This document shows, piece by piece, positions 17,446 to 25,793 of a stretch of DNA of 64,000 nucleotides. The DNA comes from Plantimonas leprariae (GTDB taxonomy: Bacteria > Pseudomonadota > Alphaproteobacteria > Rhizobiales > Rhizobiaceae), in assembly GCF_008802405.1 (NCBI RefSeq), contig NZ_VZDO01000014.1:1-64000 (forward strand), written 5' to 3'. Positions within the stretch are counted from its first letter, which is position 1. Each line of letters starts with the position of its first letter. A program made the position numbers and the translations under genes. Under the pieces are notes generated by a model. It ran no database searches, was not told the origin of the DNA, and saw only the letters and a program-made list of their open reading frames with translations.

Positions 17446-18125
17446 CGAGCGATCTTTCGCACTGGACGCCGCGCGCCTGGCCGGGGGACGCGCCGATCGA
17501 GGGGCGCACCGTCACCGTCGAGCCGATCCGCGACGACCGTCGCTTCGGCGAGCTGTTCGAGGCCTATCGCGGGTCCGCGGAGGCGATGTGGCGCTGGCTG
17601 CCCTATGGCCCGTTCGCCGACGAGGCAGCCTTCCGGCGTTTCGCCGAGGCGACCTATCTGGCAGGCGGCATCCTGTTCCACGCGGTGGTGCCGAAGGCGA
17701 CCGACCGGGCGGCGGGCGTCGCGGCGCTGATGCGGATCGACCAGAGCAACGGCGTGATCGAGATCGGCCACATCGCGCTCGGCCCGGCGCTGCAGCGCAC
17801 GGTCGCCACCACCGAGATGCAGTACCTGTTGATGCGTCGTGTCTTCGACGAACTCGGCTACCGGCGCTACGAGTGGAAGTGCAACGACCGCAACGAACCG
17901 TCGAAGCGGGCGGCGGAGCGGCTCGGCTTCCGCTTCGAGGGCACCTTCCGCCAGCACATGATCGTCAAGGGCGAGAACCGCGACACCGCCTGGTTCGCGA
18001 TCACCGACGGGGACTGGCCGGCCTTGCGGACGGCCTTCGAAGCGTGGCTGGTGCCGGAGAACTTCCACGCGGAAGGCCGGCAGAAAAGGCCGCTGGAGGC
18101 GTTCAGGCGCGGCGCGGCAGCCTGA
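17442..18125 (+). CDS. GNAT-family N-acetyltransferase
   Basis: 227 residues, RimJ/RimL-like. GVIEIGHIALGPALQRT and YRRYEWKCNDRNEPSKRAAERLGFRFEG are the acetyl-CoA binding strand and the conserved C-terminal N-x-x-S-x-x-A-x-x-x-G-F region; FRQHMIVKGENRDTAWFAIT follows. It probably acetylates a small amine or protein N-terminus. Co-translated with the upstream lipoprotein hydrolase. Confidence 0.88.
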   Translation: MTSDLSHWTPRAWPGDAPIEGRTVTVEPIRDDRRFGELFEAYRGSAEAMWRWLPYGPFADEAAFRRFAEATYLAGGILFHAVVPKATDRAAGVAALMRIDQSNGVIEIGHIALGPALQRTVATTEMQYLLMRRVFDELGYRRYEWKCNDRNEPSKRAAERLGFRFEGTFRQHMIVKGENRDTAWFAITDGDWPALRTAFEAWLVPENFHAEGRQKRPLEAFRRGAAA

Positions 18126-18128
18126 GCC

Positions 18129-18479
18129 TCAGAACGAGGCGCCGTCGACCTTCTGGATGCCGAGCGCGTCCAGGTCCGCCGCGGGGACGACGCGCAGGTT
18201 CACGGCGCGCACCGGCTCGCCGGTCGGGCCGGTGCCTTCCGCGAAGGGCTCCACCCCGCAGGTGGTGCAGAAGCGGTGGTGGATCCTGTGCGTGTTGAAG
18301 TCGTAGGTCGCGAGCTCCGCTTCGCCGCGGGTCAGCGCGAACTGCGACAGCGGTACGAAGGTGAAGAGGAAGCCCTTCCGCCGGCAGTGCGAGCAGTTGC
18401 AGCTCATCGCCTCGGCCGGCAGGTCGCCCTCGACCGTGAAGGCGACCCGGCCGCAGTGGCAGCTTCCCTCGTAGGCCAT
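18129..18479 (-). CDS. GFA / CENP-V family zinc protein
   Basis: 116 residues. The zinc ligands are visible as GSCHCGRVAF, SCNCSHCRRKG and RFCTTCGVEPF (C-x-C, C-x-C-x2-C, C-x2-C), the glutathione-dependent formaldehyde-activating (GFA) fold. Family members are often annotated as S-hydroxymethyl-glutathione synthases, but most have no proven activity. It converges with the GNAT gene three bases apart. Confidence 0.88.
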   Translation of the reverse strand: MAYEGSCHCGRVAFTVEGDLPAEAMSCNCSHCRRKGFLFTFVPLSQFALTRGEAELATYDFNTHRIHHRFCTTCGVEPFAEGTGPTGEPVRAVNLRVVPAADLDALGIQKVDGASF

Positions 18480-18510
18480 AGCTCCAACCCTCAGCTCTGC
18501 GGCGGACCCC

Positions 18511-18957
18511 TCAACCCCTCGCGGGGACGATGGTGATCAGCTCGTTCGACGGATAGACGCTTTCGTACATCACGCCGTCGCCCGGCGCGAATTCCAAGAC
18601 TTTCCGTCCGCCGGCATCGGCCATCACCAGCGAGCCGTCCGGTTCCGAGCGCCAGTAGGCGATGCGCGACAGGCTCGGCGACTTGGCGCAGTCCGTGCCG
18701 AGCGGCGCGGCCTTCAGCCCGCCATCGGCCGGCGGCGCCTCGGTGCGGCAGGTCGCGCCAGCCTTCAGGTCGATGAGGCGGATGTCGCCGCTGGCGTCCC
18801 GCGGCGCGCTCGCCGCCGCGGCGATGCCTCCCGTCGTCATCGGATCGACGATCCCGCTCGCGGCGAGGTCGCCGGAGAAGGCGGGGCCTCCCTGCAGGCT
18901 CGCCGCGAGAAGGGTTCCGACGAGGCCGACGCCGGCCGTGATCGCGGCAAAGTTCAT
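18511..18957 (-). CDS. Secreted Inh/AprI-like protein
   Basis: About 148 residues starting at ATG 18957 (the open frame extends to 18993 but the signal peptide begins here: MNFAAITAGVGLVGTLLA). After the signal and a low-complexity stretch, IRLIDLKAGATCRTEAP, GTDCAKSPSL, RIAYWRSEPDGSLVMAD and KVLEFAP match the AprI/Inh beta-barrel (two Cys, W, then a 'G-x-L-x-L-x-D-x-x-G' repeat). Such proteins inhibit serralysin-type metalloproteases in the periplasm. No protease gene is adjacent. Confidence 0.65.
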   Translation of the reverse strand: MNFAAITAGVGLVGTLLAASLQGGPAFSGDLAASGIVDPMTTGGIAAAASAPRDASGDIRLIDLKAGATCRTEAPPADGGLKAAPLGTDCAKSPSLSRIAYWRSEPDGSLVMADAGGRKVLEFAPGDGVMYESVYPSNELITIVPARG

Positions 18958-19009
18958 CACCGAATCCTCAATACACGTTGGACCAGGCTCCACTGTTAGG
19001 AAGGGAGGG

Positions 19010-19024
19010 TTAACCGAAACTTAC
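19010..19024. promoter_or_regulatory. CtrA-like half-site pair (TTAA-N7-TTAC)
   Basis: TTAA (19010-19013), seven bases, TTAC (19021-19024), about 53 bases upstream of the Inh-like ATG. One base departs from the CtrA consensus TTAA-N7-TTAA. Confidence 0.35.
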
Positions 19025-19054
19025 CCGGAAAGCCGCGCAGAGGCTCTCCGGCGA

Positions 19055-20029
19055 TCACGAATTCGGGTTCGCGATCCCGATCGTCTCCGGAACCGGCGAG
19101 AGCAGCGCCTCGCCTGCGAACCATGCCGCGAGGTTGTCGATCACCAGCCGGCCCATCGCCCGGCGCGTCGCGCGCGAGGCGGAGGCGACGTGCGGCAGGA
19201 GACAGGCGTTCGGGAGGGCGAGGAGTTCGGCCGGCACCTGCGGCTCCCGTTCGAAGACGTCGAGGCCGGCCGCCGCGATCGTGCCGTCCCGGAGCGCGGC
19301 GATCAGCGCGGGCTCGTCCACCACCGTGCCGCGCCCGACATTGACGAGGACGCCGTCGGGCCCGAGGGCCGCGAGGACCTCGGCGTTCACCGCGCCCTTG
19401 GTTTCCGCACCGCCGGGTGCCACGACGATCAGCGTGTCCACCGCCTTCGCGAGGTCGAGGAGCGTCGGATGATAGCTGTAGGCGACATCGGAGCGCGGCG
19501 AGCGGTTGTGGTATTCGACGGTGAGCCCGAAGGCCTCGACGCGCCGGGCGATGGCGAGACCGATCCGTCCGAGCCCGAGGATGCCAACGCGCCGGCCGCG
19601 CAGTGTGCGCTCGGTCAGCGGGTAGGCCGCCTCCTTCCACTGGCCGGCGCGCAGATGTTGCTCCGCCAGCGGGAATTCGCGCACGGTGTTGAGAAGGAGG
19701 GCGAGCGCGGTGTCGGCGACCTCGTCGGTCAGGACGTCCGGCGTGTTCGTCACCATGATGCCGCGCCGGGCCGCCTCGTCGGCCGGAACGCCGTCGTAGC
19801 CGACGCCGAAATGCGCGACGATCTCGAGTTTGGGCAGCGCTTCCATGTCGGCCGGCGTGAACCGCCCGGCGAGCGCGACGCCGCGCACGCGCTCGCGCGT
19901 TTCGGCCGGAAGCCCATCCACCGGCGCGCCGTGTCCCTCGATCACCTCGAAGGTCTCCTTCAGTTCCGCCAGCGTATCGGGATTGAGCGGACCCGGAACG
20001 AGGATGGGAATCGTCTTCAGGTCGGGCAT
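19055..20029 (-). CDS. 2-hydroxyacid dehydrogenase (GhrB/GyaR-like)
   Basis: 324 residues. The NAD(P) Rossmann motif GLGRIG is at 152-157; the catalytic set is Arg in NVGRGTVVDE, Glu in DVFEREP and His in LLPHVASAS. It belongs to the glyoxylate/hydroxypyruvate reductase branch. It is followed upstream (22 bases) by a LacI-type regulator on the same strand, which suggests sugar- or sugar-acid-responsive control. Confidence 0.9.
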   Translation of the reverse strand: MPDLKTIPILVPGPLNPDTLAELKETFEVIEGHGAPVDGLPAETRERVRGVALAGRFTPADMEALPKLEIVAHFGVGYDGVPADEAARRGIMVTNTPDVLTDEVADTALALLLNTVREFPLAEQHLRAGQWKEAAYPLTERTLRGRRVGILGLGRIGLAIARRVEAFGLTVEYHNRSPRSDVAYSYHPTLLDLAKAVDTLIVVAPGGAETKGAVNAEVLAALGPDGVLVNVGRGTVVDEPALIAALRDGTIAAAGLDVFEREPQVPAELLALPNACLLPHVASASRATRRAMGRLVIDNLAAWFAGEALLSPVPETIGIANPNS

Positions 20030-20051
20030 GGAAGCCTCCCGGTGATGCCGG

Positions 20052-21062
20052 TCAGTCGAGACCGGACGAGTTGCGGATCTTCAGTTCCGGCAGGATCAGC
20101 TCGTCGGCGGCGGCGAAGGGCGTGCCGCCGAGCCGGGCGACCAGCGCGCTCGCCGCGCGGCGGCCGACCTCCTTCTGGCCGTTGGCGACGGTGGTGAGCG
20201 GCGGCACGGCGATCGCCGCCTCGTCGATGTCGTCGTAGCCGGTGACGGCGATGTCCCGCCCCGGGCGCAGCCCGGCGCGCGCCAGGCCATACATGAAGCC
20301 GAGCGCGACGAGGTCGGAGAAGCAGCAGACCGCGGTCGGGCGGTCGGAGAGCCGGAGGAAGCCCGGCACGGCGTCGAAGCCCGAATGGCGCGAGCGGGGG
20401 CCGGCGATCCGCCATTCCGGCCGGAACTCGATGCCGGCCTCGGCGAGCGCCCGGAGATAGCCCGCCTCGCGCAGGCGCCCCGTCGAGGTCGCCTCCGTGC
20501 CGCCGACCAGCGCGATGCGGCGGTGGCCGAGCTCCACCAGATGGCGGACGGCCATCTCCATGCCGACCGAGTCGTCGCCCCGGAAGCTCGGCGCGCCGGC
20601 GCCCTCGACCGTGCGGGCGATCAGCACCACCGGCAGTTCGTTGGTCTCGGCGAGTTCGAGGTCGGAGGCCGGCGTGCCGATCGCGGGCGACAGGATCAGC
20701 CCGTCGGCGCCGAGCTGCAGCATCGTGTCGATGAACGAGCGCTGCTTGGCGAGCGCGTCGTAGTGGTTGCAGAGGATGAAGGTCTGGCGGTGTCGGTCGA
20801 GCTCGTGCTCGATGGCGATCAGGATCTCGCCGAAGAACGGGTTCATGATGTCGTGGACGCAGACGCCGACGATGCCGGACTTCGACGTCCGGAGGCTCGC
20901 GGCCCGGCGGTTGTAGATGTAGCCGGAGGCCAGCGCCTCGGCCTTGATGCGCTCGCGCGTCACCTCCGCCACGAGCGGGCTGTCGCGCAATGCCAGCGAC
21001 ACGGTGGCCGTCGACAGGCCCAGCGCCTCGGCGATGGTGGAAAGCTTGACCTTCTGCGCCAA
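20052..21062 (-). CDS. LacI-family transcriptional regulator
   Basis: 336 residues. The N-terminal helix-turn-helix is KLSTIAEALGLSTATVSLALRD, followed by a hinge and a periplasmic-binding-protein-like effector domain (GIVGVCVHDIMNPFFGEIL; GYDDIDEAAIAVPPLTTV). It lies upstream of and on the same strand as the 2-hydroxyacid dehydrogenase, so that gene is the likely target. The effector cannot be deduced. Confidence 0.93.
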   Translation of the reverse strand: MAQKVKLSTIAEALGLSTATVSLALRDSPLVAEVTRERIKAEALASGYIYNRRAASLRTSKSGIVGVCVHDIMNPFFGEILIAIEHELDRHRQTFILCNHYDALAKQRSFIDTMLQLGADGLILSPAIGTPASDLELAETNELPVVLIARTVEGAGAPSFRGDDSVGMEMAVRHLVELGHRRIALVGGTEATSTGRLREAGYLRALAEAGIEFRPEWRIAGPRSRHSGFDAVPGFLRLSDRPTAVCCFSDLVALGFMYGLARAGLRPGRDIAVTGYDDIDEAAIAVPPLTTVANGQKEVGRRAASALVARLGGTPFAAADELILPELKIRNSSGLD

Positions 21063-21164
21063 CCTTAAGCGGCCTGCGCGGTTCGGGGAGCGGCGTTCAT
21101 GGCCGTTCTATCGCAAAACCTGACGCGGACGGGAAGCGGCGGCATCCCGAAAACGGTTTCGCGC

Positions 21165-21635
21165 TCACTCTTCCTCGTCCTTTTCAGCCGGCAGCCCCGT
21201 CGCCGCGGCGGCGAGGTTGCGCTCGGCGCGCTGCAGCAGCTTGCGGAGCGCTTTCCGCTCGGCGTTCGAGAAGCCTTCGAGTGCGAGCTGCTCCACCCCC
21301 TTCTGCGCCGCCTTCACCTCGCGCACCAGGGCGCGGCCGCTCTCCGTCAGGAAGGCGTGGCTCTGCCGGGCGTCGGTGTCCGAGGCGCGCTTCTCGACGA
21401 AGCCCTGCGCGGACAGGCGCGCCACGGTCTTCGTGACGGTCGGCGGGCGCACGGTGAGCCGCAGCGCCAAGTCGCGCAGCGACAGGCCGTCCTGCCGGTC
21501 GAGCGCGAGGAGGACGGCGTCCTGGCCGGGATAGAGGTCGAGCCCGGCGAGGCGCACGGAAAGCGCCGTGCGGCCGGCGCGCGCGGCGAGAACGAGATGC
21601 GTCAGCGCCGAACGCTTCTTCTTGCCCCCGGCCAT
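21165..21635 (-). CDS. MarR-family transcriptional regulator
   Basis: About 156 residues starting at ATG 21635 (GGAG just upstream; the frame is open to 21698). The winged helix is LSLRDLALRLTVRPPTVTKTVARLSAQGFVEKRASDTDARQSHAFLTESG, followed by a dimerisation helix and an acidic tail (PAEKDEEE). It is divergent from the CobW-type GTPase gene about 170 bases away. Confidence 0.9.
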   Translation of the reverse strand: MAGGKKKRSALTHLVLAARAGRTALSVRLAGLDLYPGQDAVLLALDRQDGLSLRDLALRLTVRPPTVTKTVARLSAQGFVEKRASDTDARQSHAFLTESGRALVREVKAAQKGVEQLALEGFSNAERKALRKLLQRAERNLAAAATGLPAEKDEEE

Positions 21636-21807
21636 GCCACTCCGACGTTCCCGATCAGGTCGGAGCGGAGGATGCAGAAGCGCCCTGTCATTGTCCATGC
21701 CGCGGCGGCACCTGCCGGGCGACGGCGTTAACGCGGAAGACTTGCGAACCCCTCGTGCATTCGCGCGGCCGGGCGCCTATATCGGCCTCGCTGCAAGGAG
21801 GCATCCG

Positions 21808-22950
21808 ATGTCCGACACGCCGTCCGTTTCCAACGACCAGATCCCCGTCACCGTCCTCACCGGCTATCTTGGCTCCGGCAAGACGACCCTCCTCAACCGC
21901 ATCCTGTCAGAGGACCACGGCCGGAAATACGCGGTGATCGTCAACGAGTTCGGCGAGATCGGCATCGACAACGACCTCATCGTCGAGAGCGACGAGGAGA
22001 TCTACGAGATGAACAACGGCTGCGTCTGCTGCACGGTGCGCGGCGACCTCGTGCGCGTCGTGGAAGGGCTGACGAAGCGCAAGGGCCGCTTCGACGCGAT
22101 CCTCGTCGAGACCACCGGCCTCGCCGACCCGGTGCCCGTCGCGCAGACCTTCTTCATGGACGAGGACGTGCGCGCCAAGACCAAGCTCGACGCCGTCGTG
22201 GCGATGGTCGACGCCAAGCATCTGCCGCTGCGCCTGAAGGACTCGAAGGAGGCCGAGGACCAGATCGCCTTCGCCGACGTGGTGCTGCTCAACAAGACCG
22301 ACCTCGTCTCGCCGGAGGAGCTCGGCCGCGTCGAGGCGACGGTGCGGGCGATCAACCCGAACGCGGTGATCCACCGGACGGAGCGGGCCGGGATCGATCT
22401 CCGCCGCGTGCTCGGGCAGGGCGCCTTCGACCTGTCCCGCGTGCTCGACCAGGACCCGGACTTCCTCGAAGAGGCCAAGGCGAGCCACGACGAGCACGTC
22501 TGCGGCCCGGACTGCGACCACGACCACCATCACCACCATGCCCACGATCACCACGGGCACGACCATCACGACCACGATCACGACCACGCGGGCCACGACC
22601 ACGATCACGCGCACGAGCATTTCGCGCCGATCCACGACGTGACCGTGAACTCGATCTCGCTGCGCGGGGCCGAGATGGACGAGAAGAAGTTCTTTCCCTG
22701 GATCCAGAAGCTGACGCAGGAGCAGGGTCCGAACATCCTGCGCCTCAAGGGCATCATCGCCTTCAAGGGCGATCCCGACCGCTACGTGGTGCAGGGCGTC
22801 CACATGATCATCGAGGGCGACCACCAGCGCGCCTGGCGGGCGGACGAGAAGCGCGAAAGCCGGCTCGTCTTCATCGGGCGCGAGCTCGACCGCGCCGCGC
22901 TGGAGGCCGGCTTCAAGGGCTGCGCGGCGAAGGCGACCGTTTCCGCCTGA
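21808..22950 (+). CDS. CobW/ZNG1-type GTPase with His-rich metal loop
   Basis: 380 residues from ATG 21808 (AAGGAGG upstream). G3E-family features: Walker A GYLGSGKTTLLN, the metal-binding CVCCT near residue 69, VETTGLADP and the guanine motif LLNKTDL. Between residues ~230 and 275 is a histidine/aspartate-rich segment (repeated HDHHH/DHDH units), then the CobW C-terminal domain. Such proteins hand zinc or cobalt to client enzymes under metal shortage. The stop overlaps the start of the WD40 gene (TGATG), so the pair is co-translated. No Zur box was recognised. Confidence 0.92.
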   Translation: MSDTPSVSNDQIPVTVLTGYLGSGKTTLLNRILSEDHGRKYAVIVNEFGEIGIDNDLIVESDEEIYEMNNGCVCCTVRGDLVRVVEGLTKRKGRFDAILVETTGLADPVPVAQTFFMDEDVRAKTKLDAVVAMVDAKHLPLRLKDSKEAEDQIAFADVVLLNKTDLVSPEELGRVEATVRAINPNAVIHRTERAGIDLRRVLGQGAFDLSRVLDQDPDFLEEAKASHDEHVCGPDCDHDHHHHHAHDHHGHDHHDHDHDHAGHDHDHAHEHFAPIHDVTVNSISLRGAEMDEKKFFPWIQKLTQEQGPNILRLKGIIAFKGDPDRYVVQGVHMIIEGDHQRAWRADEKRESRLVFIGRELDRAALEAGFKGCAAKATVSA

Positions 22951-23930
22951 TGCCGACGGTCGCGCCTTACGAATACGAGGGCTTCGTCGAGGCGGCGGGC
23001 TTCCTGAAAGGCGAGCCCGTCTTCGCGCTCGCCGACGGAACGCTGCGGTTCCCGGCAGGAGGCGAGGCGCAAGCGGTCGAGGCGCATCGCGGCGGCATCA
23101 CCGCGGCACGCTTCGACGGCTTCGCGGAGCGCCTGCTCACCGGCGGCGAGGACGGCCGGGTCGTCGCCACGACTGGTCCCGAAGACTCGCGCGAGTTCGC
23201 CTCGACCGGCCGCCGCTGGGTCGATGGCGTCGCCGGCGGGCCGAACGGCGCGATCGCCTACCGATCCGGGCGAAAAGCCACCGTGCGCCTCGCCGACGGC
23301 AAAATCCACGAGATAGAGCACCCGCGCACCGTGGAGGACGTCGCCTTCGCGCCGAAGGGCCTGCGCCTCGCGATCGCCCGCTACGACGGCGCTTCGCTGT
23401 TCTATCCGGCGACGCAGAGCGCGCCGGCGCAGCTCGAATGGAAGGGCGCGCATACCGGCATCGCCTTTTCGCCGGACGGGCGCTTCCTCGTCACCCGCAT
23501 GCAGGAGAACGCGCTGCACGGCTGGCGGCTCGACGACGGCAAGCACATGCGGATGACCGGCTATCCGGCGAAGGTGAAGAGCTGGAGCTGGTCGGCGCGC
23601 GGTCGCTATCTCGCCACCTCCGGCGCGCCGGCCGCTATCCTCTGGCCCTTCGCCGGCAAGGACGGGCCGATGAACAAGGCGCCGCTCGAACTCGGCACCA
23701 GAGGCAACGCGATGGTGACGAGCGTCGCCTGCCACCCGGACGAGGACATGGTCGCGATCGGCTTCAACGACGGCCTGATCCTCGCCGTGCGCTTCGTCGA
23801 TTCCCGCGAAGCGGTGCTCCGGCGCGGGGGACAAAGCCCGATCGCCGCGATGAACTGGGACAAGGGCGGCCGCCGCCTCGCCTTCGGCTCGGAAAGCGGC
23901 GAGGCGGGAGTCGTCGACCTCGCGGGCTAG
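22950..23930 (+). CDS. WD40-repeat protein coupled to the CobW GTPase
   Basis: 326 residues made of WD40-like blades, e.g. HRGGITAARFDGFAERLLTGGEDG, GIAFSPDGRFLVTRMQEN and VTSVACHPDEDMVAIGFNDGLI. No signal peptide, so probably cytoplasmic. Translational coupling to the GTPase suggests a partner or client-recruitment role in metal delivery; the mechanism is unknown. Its last four bases overlap the end of the converging methyltransferase gene. Confidence 0.85.
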   Translation: MPTVAPYEYEGFVEAAGFLKGEPVFALADGTLRFPAGGEAQAVEAHRGGITAARFDGFAERLLTGGEDGRVVATTGPEDSREFASTGRRWVDGVAGGPNGAIAYRSGRKATVRLADGKIHEIEHPRTVEDVAFAPKGLRLAIARYDGASLFYPATQSAPAQLEWKGAHTGIAFSPDGRFLVTRMQENALHGWRLDDGKHMRMTGYPAKVKSWSWSARGRYLATSGAPAAILWPFAGKDGPMNKAPLELGTRGNAMVTSVACHPDEDMVAIGFNDGLILAVRFVDSREAVLRRGGQSPIAAMNWDKGGRRLAFGSESGEAGVVDLAG

Positions 23931-24838
23931 GTTCTCTCTGCCACGACGACGAGGCCGGCGACCGCTGCGCCGCGGTCCTCGCGCAAGCTCACCCGCTCGC
24001 ATGCGCGGATCGCGAAGCCGGCGCCCGCCAGCAGCGCGGCCACCGCTTCGCCGGAATGCCGGTAGCGCATCGTCTCGGCGAGGACGAAGGGCTCCGATCC
24101 GCCATGCGCCTCGACGGTGAAGGCGAGGAGACCGCCCGGCCGCAGCCACGCCGCGCATTGCGCGAAGACCGGCGCGAGTTCGCCGAGATAGTTCAGGACA
24201 TCGGCCGCCGCGACGAGGTCGAGCGAGCCCGGCTCCGCCTTGTATCCTAGGATGTCGCCTTCGCGGAGCGCGTCGTAGAGGTTCTTCGCCCGCGCCTTCG
24301 CGAGCATCGCCGACGACAGGTCGACGCCGTCCAGGCGCTCGCAGGAGGAGCGCAGCTTCTCGCCCATGAGGCCCGTGCCGCAGCCGAGATCGAGCGCGGC
24401 CTCGAAGCGCCGGTCCGGCGCGGCGTTCCGGATCGCCCGGAGCAAGAGGTCCGGCGCGCGATAGGCGAGCTTTCTCGTCAGATGCGCCTCGAACCGCTCG
24501 GCATACTGATCGAACAGCGTCGCGACGAAGGCGGGCGGCAGCGCCGCCGGAGCCGGCGCCCGGCCCATCGCCGCGAGCCTCGCGCCCGCCCCCGACGCGT
24601 CCGCCGGATCGAGCGCGGCGGCCCGACTGAGCGCCTCGGCCGCGGCGCCCGGCTCGCCGGACTGTTCGAGGTATTCGCCGAGCGCGTTCCAGCCCGCCGC
24701 CCAGCCGGGCGCGAGTTCCAGCGCCTGCCGCATCAGGTCGGCCGCCGCGGCATGGTCGCCGCCATCCGCGTAAGCCTTCGCGTAGTCGGCGCGCCGGTCG
24801 GCGATCGGATCCCCCGATGACAGCGCGCGTCCCACCAT
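23927..24838 (-). CDS. TPR-containing class I SAM methyltransferase
   Basis: 303 residues. Residues ~15-85 form TPR-like helices (DYAKAYADGGDHAAAADLMRQALELAP; GEPGAAAEALSRAAALDPAD). The C-terminal domain has the SAM motif I ALDLGCGTGLMGEKL, VDLSSAML and LDLVAAADVLNYLGEL. The architecture resembles predicted TPR-methyltransferases in alphaproteobacteria; the substrate is unknown. It converges with the WD40 gene and is divergent from the SDR gene. Confidence 0.85.
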   Translation of the reverse strand: MVGRALSSGDPIADRRADYAKAYADGGDHAAAADLMRQALELAPGWAAGWNALGEYLEQSGEPGAAAEALSRAAALDPADASGAGARLAAMGRAPAPAALPPAFVATLFDQYAERFEAHLTRKLAYRAPDLLLRAIRNAAPDRRFEAALDLGCGTGLMGEKLRSSCERLDGVDLSSAMLAKARAKNLYDALREGDILGYKAEPGSLDLVAAADVLNYLGELAPVFAQCAAWLRPGGLLAFTVEAHGGSEPFVLAETMRYRHSGEAVAALLAGAGFAIRACERVSLREDRGAAVAGLVVVAERT

Positions 24839-24987
24839 GTCCCGCGACTCCCTGCCGGCTTCCGATCCGCGCCTATCCTACGGGCGCGGGCGACCTGACA
24901 AGCGCCGTCTTTTCCGTCGGCGGGAAAGCCATAGGTTCCGCCGGGAGAACGGCCGGCGGCCCGCCGCCGTGCGAAGGGACCGACGCC

Positions 24988-25779
24988 ATGCGCCTCTCCG
25001 GCAACACCATCCTCATCACCGGCGGCGGCTCCGGCATCGGCCGCGGCATGGCGGAGGAGTTCCACCGCCGCGGCAACAAGGTGATCGTCTCCGGCCGCCG
25101 CGAGGCGGCGCTGGCCGAGGTGGCCGCGGCCAATCCCGGCATCGAGACGATGACCCTCGACATCGCCGACGCCGCCGACGTCGAGCGCTTCGGAGCCGAG
25201 ATCGTCCAACGCTTTCCCGAGCTCGACGCGGTCGTCCACATGGCCGGCATCATGCAGAACGAGAAGCTCACCGTACCCGGCTCAATGCTGGGTGCGGCCG
25301 AGGCCACCGTCGCGACCAACCTCCTCGGGCCGATGCGCCTCACCGCCGCGCTCCTGCCGCAGCTCCTCTCGCGCCCGCGGGCTGCGCTCCTCACCGTGAC
25401 GTCCGGCATCGCCTACCTGCCCTTCGCGATGACGCCCGCCTATACGGCGACGAAGTTCGCGATCCGGGGCTGGACGGACGCCGTGCGCATCCAGCTCAGG
25501 GACACGCATGTCCAAGTGATCGAGATCATCCCGCCCTATGTCCGCACCGGCCTGATGGGCGACCGGCAGGCGAGCGACGCGAACGCCATGCCGTTGGACA
25601 AGTACCTCGCCGACACCTTCGCCATCCTCGAGAACCAGCCGGACGAGACGCAGGTCGTGATCGAAGGGGTGACCCCGCAGCGCTACGCCGAAGCGCGCGG
25701 CGAGTACAAGGAGCTCGTTGTCAAGCGCAACGAGATGCTGATGGCCGCCCGCAAGGCGGAATGGGACGCGCTCGGCTGA
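24988..25779 (+). CDS. Short-chain dehydrogenase/reductase (DltE-like)
   Basis: 263 residues from ATG 24988. NAD(P) motif ITGGGSGIGRGMAEEF at residues 9-24, the VVHMAGIMQNE (NAG-like) strand, and catalytic YTATKFA. The family resembles DltE-type oxidoreductases; the substrate is not deducible. The next gene starts 15 bases later. Confidence 0.88.
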   Translation: MRLSGNTILITGGGSGIGRGMAEEFHRRGNKVIVSGRREAALAEVAAANPGIETMTLDIADAADVERFGAEIVQRFPELDAVVHMAGIMQNEKLTVPGSMLGAAEATVATNLLGPMRLTAALLPQLLSRPRAALLTVTSGIAYLPFAMTPAYTATKFAIRGWTDAVRIQLRDTHVQVIEIIPPYVRTGLMGDRQASDANAMPLDKYLADTFAILENQPDETQVVIEGVTPQRYAEARGEYKELVVKRNEMLMAARKAEWDALG

Positions 25780-25793
25780 GCGCCAAGCCGGCG

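Noticed and set aside
22490-22625. CRISPR-like short repeats in the CAC/GAC-rich stretch
   Set aside because: It is the His/Asp-coding segment of the CobW GTPase, in frame throughout.
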